11,190 nucleotides of DNA from Clostridia bacterium (GTDB taxonomy: Bacteria > Bacillota > Clostridia > Christensenellales > Borkfalkiaceae): positions 1 to 11,190 of the forward strand of contig CAAGAM010000061.1 in the NCBI GenBank assembly GCA_900767815.1, read 5' to 3'. Position 1 is the first letter of the stretch; every line of letters begins with the position of its first letter. The position numbers were made by a program, and so were the translations under genes. Shown in pieces: positions 7,614-11,190 of the stretch. The notes beneath the pieces were generated by a model. The model was not told where the DNA came from. It saw only the letters and a program-made list of their open reading frames with translations, and searched no databases.

Positions 7614-7872
7614 ATGATTAAAATGAATGATGTAATAAATGAAAAATTCAAGAAAATATCGCCCCAAAAATATGCGCAAACATTAAAAATAGAATATAGA
7701 AACAACCCCTCGAAGTGGCATGAATCTATTACTCCGACAAATAATGAAAAACGAACTTATTAAAACCGAAAAATTCAAGCCTATGCCTAATAAAATTTTT
7801 GATGATGAGATGCCTGATGGTTTCTGGGTAGAAAAACTAAAACTAAACAAACTATACGGTGTAATATTATGA
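7614..7872 (+). pseudogene. Small gene split by an apparent frameshift (or two overlapping small ORFs)
   Basis: Two short frames overlap here. One runs from ATG 7614 to TAA 7761-7763 (49 residues, ending ITPTNNEKRTY). The other runs from ATG 7744 (or ATG 7720) to TGA 7870-7872 (42 residues, MKNELIKTEKFKPMPNKIF onward). Removing one A from the A5 run at 7747-7751 joins them into one protein of about 85 residues, which suggests a single gene broken by a 1-base insertion, a sequencing error, or programmed slippage. Neither start has a good ribosome binding site. The last stop overlaps the next gene's ATG in an ATGA junction (7869-7872). The protein is polar, basic and unrecognised; a remnant of an accessory cassette is likely. 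Confidence 0.4.
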
Positions 7873-8453
7873 AAAGAAAAATATTTTTTCAGCAATCCGG
7901 ATTATATTGGTTTTTTATCTCTTTACTTTTTATCATATTATCCTGGTGTATTGTTGGGGTTATTTATTGCTCTATTTCTGTTTTTATGGAAAATGGGAAA
8001 ACATTTACTAACTACATCGCGATATTTGGAGGAGTATTAGGGTTTTTATTGTTTGGGTTTGAATTGTTAAGAATGGTTCGACAAGTAATTATTCTGAAAG
8101 ATAAAGAAATTTACGTTCCCGAAGAGTGGGGTATGTCGGATGAAAAATTCCAACATGAGGTTTCCATTCTTTACACTGAAATAGACCATGTTTTTTTGCG
8201 TGAAACGACATGTGACTCAAATAATAATCCTGTTAAAAGATATTGGCTAACTCTTCCCAACATTTATTTTGTGATGTGCTGTAAAAACGGAAAGGAAAAA
8301 TCAATAAATATTCTGTTTTATAGCAAAAAAAGCAGAATAAAAATAATCGATGAAATAATTAACAGAGCAAAATTATGCGGGAATAAATTTACCGATGAAA
8401 CAGGAGAAGATATATACAAGACTTTTTTAACTGCTAAAAAAAATAAGGACTGA
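7869..8453 (+). CDS. Two-TM membrane protein with PH-like C-terminal domain, hypothetical
   Basis: Protein of 194 residues. It starts in an ATGA overlap with the preceding small frame, with a weak GGTG at 7858-7861. A basic N-terminus (MKRKIFF) leads into TM1 at about 12-38 and, after a short polar loop, TM2 at about 46-66. A soluble domain of about 125 residues follows, with strands (KEIYVPEEW, SILYTEIDHVFLRE, YWLTLPNIYFVMCC, SINILFYS) and a final amphipathic helix, an arrangement like bacterial PH-like domains. I do not recognise a named family. It shares its layout, but no obvious sequence, with the gene at 7086, so the island holds two small membrane proteins of one design. Base composition is AT-rich like its upstream neighbours. 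A terminator-like hairpin lies 60 nt after the stop. Confidence 0.65.
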   Translation: MKRKIFFQQSGLYWFFISLLFIILSWCIVGVIYCSISVFMENGKTFTNYIAIFGGVLGFLLFGFELLRMVRQVIILKDKEIYVPEEWGMSDEKFQHEVSILYTEIDHVFLRETTCDSNNNPVKRYWLTLPNIYFVMCCKNGKEKSINILFYSKKSRIKIIDEIINRAKLCGNKFTDETGEDIYKTFLTAKKNKD

Positions 8454-8495
8454 TTTTCTTATTTAACTAGTATAGAACTCGGAAAGGGTTTATTG

Positions 8496-8524
8496 TTGAC
8501 TTTTTCGGGCGTATCGGGTATACT
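8496..8524 (+). promoter_or_regulatory. Promoter upstream of the surface protease
   Basis: TTGACT at 8496-8501 and TATACT at 8519-8524 each differ from consensus at one base, with an exact 17-bp spacer. Predicted start is near 8531, giving a 5' untranslated region of about 110 nt before the ATG at 8642. The -10 box lies inside the left arm of the dyad at 8513-8543, so a repressor binding the dyad could block it. Confidence 0.6.
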
Positions 8525-8550
8525 CATATCGAGTATGCCCGATTTTTTGT
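8513..8550 (+). terminator. Intrinsic terminator of the island, overlapping the protease promoter
   Basis: ATCGGGTATACTC (8513-8525) pairs with GAGTATGCCCGAT (8531-8543) over 13 positions with one G-T wobble and a 5-nt loop. T-rich sequence TTTTTGTTTT follows. It should stop transcripts arriving from the two-TM gene that ends at 8453. RNA starting at the overlapping promoter would contain only the right arm and so escape it. Confidence 0.65.
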
Positions 8551-8641
8551 TTTCGGTCGGTTTCGATTTGTTTTCGGACTGATTGCAGAAAAATTTTATT
8601 AGTCGGGCGACTTTCGATATAATTTTTGCCTTGGAGAAGAT

Positions 8642-10552
8642 ATGAATAATCGTAAAAAATATTTATGCGCATTGTTTACCGTTCTGATGTCGATGAGTTT
8701 AATTGTCGCATTTTCTTTCGCGAGGGCGGCGGGCAGGGAAAATTATAAAGCGCTTTCGTATAAAACTTTGCCTTCTGAGGAAGAAATTATTGCGCTTTCC
8801 GCTTACGACGGGCGGGATTACGGGATAATTACGCCCGTGAAAGACCAAGGCTCTACCAATCTGTGTTGGGCGTATTCGTCTGTCGCCGCTTCGGAAGCTT
8901 CAATCGTTCGTTCGGGGCTTAAAAAGCTCGAAGAAGTGAATCTGAACCCGACTGCCGCCGCATACAGGGTGAATAACCGCGGTGAAGACCCGCTCCGCAA
9001 CACGAGCGGGGAATACGTTTCGGGAGATTTCACGTCTTTTGCGGGCAATCCGTCCAAAATAGCCACGATTTTTTCGGGGTGGTGGGGTCCCGTAAGCGGA
9101 ACAAACGCTAACGTCGACCCTTTCGTAAATTCCGATTTTCGGCTCGAAAACGCCGTTCATATCCCCGAAAATAAGGATAATCCGTCGCTTCGCGTAGCCG
9201 AAATAAAAAAAGCGATCGCGAAATACGGCGCGGTTACTTTTCAGTATAACAATCTGCACAATAACTATTATTACAACCCGAAAAACGAAAAGAGCGGGTC
9301 TTCTTATCCTCACGCATGCACGATTATCGGCTGGGACGATAACATTTCCGCGGAGAGTTTTGCTCCCGACGGGGCGACCATGAACGGCGGGTGGCTCATA
9401 AAAAACAGTTACGCTTCGCTTCCCGACGGCTATCCTTATTTTTATATTTCTTACGATAACACAAGCTCGAGCATGTACGCTTTTTCGTATGTCGAAAAGG
9501 AAACTTACGACAGAAATTATTATTACGACGGAGCTATAAACGATTTTCCTTTAAGAAACGACAAACACGTTGCTAACGTTTATCGGGCGGGAAGCGAAGT
9601 TTTGGGTAAAACCGAAAAAATAACCGCCGTAAACGTCGGGGTCGAGGGAAACGATTACACTCTGGAAGTGGAAATTTACACCGGGCTTTCCTCGCCTTCC
9701 GAGGCTGAAAACGCCCCCGTCGATGGAGGAAGATCGGCGGCAAAAAAGACGGCGCGTTTCGATTACGGCGGCTACGTCACCGTGCGGCTCGACGAACCCG
9801 TAACCCTTTCCGCGGGCGAATGGTTTTCGGTTATCGTCCGCGTGAGCGAAGGAACCGCGAAAATACGCCTCGGGGTGAAAAACGGAAAAGACTTTTCGTA
9901 TGCGGGGAGCTACGGAAGCTATGCAAAGTTCGGTAATTTCGTCGGCAGAATCAAGGCGTTTACGACTTTTTTCGGTTCGTCTTCCGAATCTTCTTCCGAA
10001 TCTTCCTCTTATCCCGATTCGTCTTCGGAGTCTTCTTCGGAATCCTCTTCGGAGCATGGATCCGACAAAACCGACCAATCGGAAAGCGAGAATTTCTCGC
10101 AGACGGAATCCGAATCCGTGACGGAAAGCGAAACGGGGTCGGAGAGCGAGAGTGAAACAGAGACGGGGGCGGAAAGCGAAAGCAAAACCGAATCGGAAAC
10201 CGAAACGGGAACAGAGAACGAAAGTGAAAGTGAACCCCAAACGGGGACGGAAAGCGAAAGTGAAACAGAGACCGAAACGGGGTCTTCCGCTTCGTCCGGA
10301 AGCGAATCCGATTCGACAAGCTCGGAGAGTGAAGATAAAACCGAATCGACGTCTTCCGGAAATAAAGAAAGCGAAGAATCGATTTCGTCAGACGATAAAG
10401 ACGACGGCGGATCTCTTTCTTCGGCAGACGAAGGGGTTTCGGATAAAAACAACGAATCCTGCATGTCCGCGATATCTGCGGGAACGATTTTATTCAACGC
10501 GGGGATAATTATCGCGGCGATATGCCTATTTTTCAAAAAGCATCGGCAATAA
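8642..10552 (+). CDS. Surface-anchored papain-like (C1A) cysteine protease with lectin-like domain and Ser/Glu/Thr stalk
   Basis: Secreted endopeptidase of 636 residues; the ATG at 8642 has GGAG at 8633-8636. A signal peptide spans about 1-29 (basic NNRKK, hydrophobic core, cleavage near ARAA). The peptidase domain (about 55-285) shows the full C1A set: oxyanion Q69 and nucleophile C75 in KDQGSTNLCWAYSS, H224 in YPHACTIIGWDD, N255 in GGWLIKNSYAS. There is no long inhibitory propeptide. Residues about 292-440 form a beta-rich domain (YYYDGA, ANVYRAG, LEVEIYTG, GEWFSVIVRV) like the lectin-like domain that follows C1A peptidases in gut Clostridia. Residues 446-606 are a Ser/Glu/Thr-rich stalk, followed by a TM helix (about 611-630) and the basic tail FKKHRQ. 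No LPXTG is present, so it is probably held in the membrane with the protease displayed outside. A single-gene unit between its own promoter and terminator. Confidence 0.9.
   Translation: MNNRKKYLCALFTVLMSMSLIVAFSFARAAGRENYKALSYKTLPSEEEIIALSAYDGRDYGIITPVKDQGSTNLCWAYSSVAASEASIVRSGLKKLEEVNLNPTAAAYRVNNRGEDPLRNTSGEYVSGDFTSFAGNPSKIATIFSGWWGPVSGTNANVDPFVNSDFRLENAVHIPENKDNPSLRVAEIKKAIAKYGAVTFQYNNLHNNYYYNPKNEKSGSSYPHACTIIGWDDNISAESFAPDGATMNGGWLIKNSYASLPDGYPYFYISYDNTSSSMYAFSYVEKETYDRNYYYDGAINDFPLRNDKHVANVYRAGSEVLGKTEKITAVNVGVEGNDYTLEVEIYTGLSSPSEAENAPVDGGRSAAKKTARFDYGGYVTVRLDEPVTLSAGEWFSVIVRVSEGTAKIRLGVKNGKDFSYAGSYGSYAKFGNFVGRIKAFTTFFGSSSESSSESSSYPDSSSESSSESSSEHGSDKTDQSESENFSQTESESVTESETGSESESETETGAESESKTESETETGTENESESEPQTGTESESETETETGSSASSGSESDSTSSESEDKTESTSSGNKESEESISSDDKDDGGSLSSADEGVSDKNNESCMSAISAGTILFNAGIIIAAICLFFKKHRQ
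9977..10459 (+). repeat. Low-complexity Ser/Glu/Thr repeat tract within the protease gene
   Basis: Encodes residues 446-606. The first part repeats TCTTCCGAATCT-like units (SSES). The middle part (10133-10276) holds four 10-14-residue units that each begin with TG followed by an ESES/TE pattern. The tract is very acidic, suited to an extended and possibly glycosylated stalk across the cell wall. Repeats like these change length by slippage. They also create long open frames on the other strand and in other frames that are not genes. Confidence 0.85.
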
Positions 10553-10593
10553 AGGCAAATCGTAAACCGGATATTCAAAACGCAAATCAAACA

Positions 10594-10623
10594 AAAAGTC
10601 GGGAAAGATAAATCCCGACTTTT
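10594..10623 (+). terminator. Intrinsic terminator of the protease gene, probably bidirectional
   Basis: AAAAGTCGGGA (10594-10604) and TCCCGACTTTT (10613-10623) form a perfect 11-bp stem with an 8-nt A-rich loop, 41 nt after the protease stop. On the + strand the T-run is 4 bases within the arm. On the - strand the arm ends in 5 T, so it could end transcription from either side. Confidence 0.85.
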
Positions 10624-10859
10624 GCTATATTCAACGTGAGTTAATATGTTATATCACGATTTCCGATAAAACGCAAAATAATTTTACCGCGATTTACGGA
10701 TAATACGCAGGTTTATTTTTGTCGAATTTTAGAATAATACGCGGGTTTATAACAGACTCCATATTTTTCTGCCTTTCGTTGCCCGGGTTGTAACACAAGT
10801 CGGCGGCAATGGCAACTACCGCGAAAAATAGCGCTTAAAATCTTCATATGTACTTATAT
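10624..10859. other. Non-coding stretch between terminators
   Basis: No convincing gene is visible on either strand. It holds degenerate direct repeats of about 34 bp (10666-10750), a weak dyad GTTGCC (10778-10783) with GGCAAC (10811-10816), and then a second terminator. A small - strand frame of 22 codons over the repeats ends early. It may hold a small RNA or be the remains of a decayed gene. Confidence 0.45.
10666..10750. repeat. Degenerate direct repeats at 34-bp spacing
   Basis: The clear pair is ATAATACGCAGGTTTAT (10700-10716) and ATAATACGCGGGTTTAT (10734-10750): 17 bp with one mismatch, exactly 34 bp apart. A weaker copy begins ATAAAACGC at 10666, again 34 bp earlier. Each is preceded by a CGATTT or CGAATTTT-like element. 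They could be protein-binding sites or remains of a tandem repeat. Confidence 0.6.
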
Positions 10860-10896
10860 AGTCAGACTCAAAAAGAGTTTGGCTTTTTTATTTTTG
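10860..10896 (+). terminator. Intrinsic terminator without an upstream gene
   Basis: AGTCAGACTC (10860-10869) pairs with GAGTTTGGCT (10875-10884) over 10 bp with two wobble pairs, an A5 loop, and the T-rich run TTTTTTATTTTT. The nearest upstream gene already has a terminator at 10594-10623, so this one may end an unannotated RNA from the 10624-10859 stretch or act as a backup. Confidence 0.7.
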
Positions 10897-10928
10897 CGGT
10901 ACTATTTTTTAAAAAACCGTTTTTTTTC

Positions 10929-10957
10929 TTGACAGCAAAAAAGCAATGTGCTATACT
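10929..10957 (+). promoter_or_regulatory. Promoter of the lipoprotein gene
   Basis: TTGACA (10929-10934) is perfect and TATACT (10952-10957) has one mismatch, with a 17-bp spacer. Transcription should start near 10964, leaving a leader of about 120 nt before the ATG at 11083. Confidence 0.85.
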
Positions 10958-10963
10958 CCATAC

Positions 10964-11082
10964 AGTGTGGTTAGCGGTTGCTAATCGATCGAATATATAA
11001 AGCGTTAATCGGTCGTAAAAAAACCGATTTTAAAATCGCGCGTAGTTAGTCAAGGCTAACTAAAATCAATAGGTGAATTAAA
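10964..11082 (+). promoter_or_regulatory. Structured 5' leader of the lipoprotein gene
   Basis: The leader is dense in inverted repeats. GGTTAGC (10969-10975) pairs with GCTAATC (10980-10986). AATCGG at about 11006-11011 can pair with CCGATT at 11024-11029. CGATTTTAAAATCG (11025-11038) is a perfect palindrome. TAGTTAG (11043-11049) pairs with CTAACTA (11056-11062). GCTAATCGATCG (10980-10991) is echoed by GTTAATCGGTCG (11004-11015). The last hairpin ends 8 nt before the ribosome binding site AGGTG (11071-11075). No known riboswitch class is recognised. Confidence 0.5.
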
Positions 11083-11190
11083 ATGAAAAAAATAAGCGTA
11101 ATTTTGGCAATAGTTGCGGTTTTAGCCGCTTTTGCGTGTTCGTGCAAGGGCGGAGAGAATAAAAGCGATTTGTCTTTAAGCAAAACCGAA
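11083..11190 (+). CDS. Lipoprotein, 3' end beyond the window
   Basis: Only 36 codons are visible. AGGTG at 11071-11075 with 7-nt spacing supports the ATG at 11083. The start is a lipoprotein signal peptide: basic MKK, hydrophobic core (ISVILAIVAVLAAFA), then CSCKGGENKS. The likely lipidated Cys is C19 or C21, although Phe at the -2 position of the first and Cys at -2 of the second make the lipobox atypical. A Gly/Lys-rich polar linker follows, as in Gram-positive extracellular solute-binding lipoproteins. The mature domain is outside the window, so function cannot be assigned. Having its own promoter and structured leader suggests the first gene of a regulated unit. Confidence 0.75.
   Translation, partial: MKKISVILAIVAVLAAFACSCKGGENKSDLSLSKTE

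Noticed and set aside
8618..8623. TATAAT just before the protease start
   Set aside because: No -35 box at suitable spacing, and transcripts would begin almost on the ribosome binding site. The promoter at 8496-8524 is better.
9551..10590. Long - strand and alternative + strand frames across the Ser/Glu/Thr tract
   Set aside because: They are made by the repetitive GAA/AGC/TCC codons read in other frames; products are Arg/Phe/Ser low-complexity without domains.
10666..10750. CRISPR array
   Set aside because: The repeats are only about 17 bp, two or three copies, degenerate, with no cas genes nearby.

Overview
The window looks like chromosomal DNA of a Gram-positive, Clostridia-like (Bacillota) bacterium, probably from an animal gut. 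The reasons are consensus TTGACA/TATAAT-type promoters, purine-rich ribosome binding sites, intrinsic terminators, a lipoprotein start, and a papain-like surface protease of a type common in gut Clostridia. The lineage is an inference. Every gene found is on the + strand.

Region 1 (1-6112) is the end of a carbohydrate-use operon with four tightly spaced genes: an (alpha/alpha)6-type protein cut by the left edge, a GH37 trehalase-like hydrolase, a GH94 inverting disaccharide phosphorylase, and a Gfo/Idh/MocA oxidoreductase resembling GH109. None of the three complete proteins has a signal peptide, so they should work in the cytoplasm on imported oligosaccharides: phosphorolysis by GH94 yields a sugar 1-phosphate, the GH37-like enzyme hydrolyses a glycoside, and the NAD-type enzyme oxidises a sugar or cleaves a glycoside redox-wise. 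The substrate cannot be read from the sequence.

Region 2 (about 6180-8460) is a clearly AT-rich island with different codon use. It opens with a consensus promoter and a perfect 15-bp hairpin plus T-tract that lies inside the first reading frame. It holds a small His-rich DUF4160-like protein, an overlapping unknown gene, a two-TM YcxB-like protein, a broken or very small gene, and a second two-TM protein. I read it as a horizontally acquired cassette, possibly an orphan toxin tip with immunity genes; that reading is inference.

Region 3 (8496-10623) returns to the base composition of region 1. A promoter whose -10 box sits in a terminator-like dyad precedes a secreted, membrane-anchored C1A cysteine protease with a lectin-like domain and a long Ser/Glu/Thr-rich stalk. 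A strong terminator follows.

Region 4 (10624-11190) is a 460-bp non-coding stretch with degenerate repeats of about 34 bp, a terminator with no gene before it, and a consensus promoter with a structured leader of about 120 nt. The leader precedes the first 36 codons of a lipoprotein that runs off the right edge.
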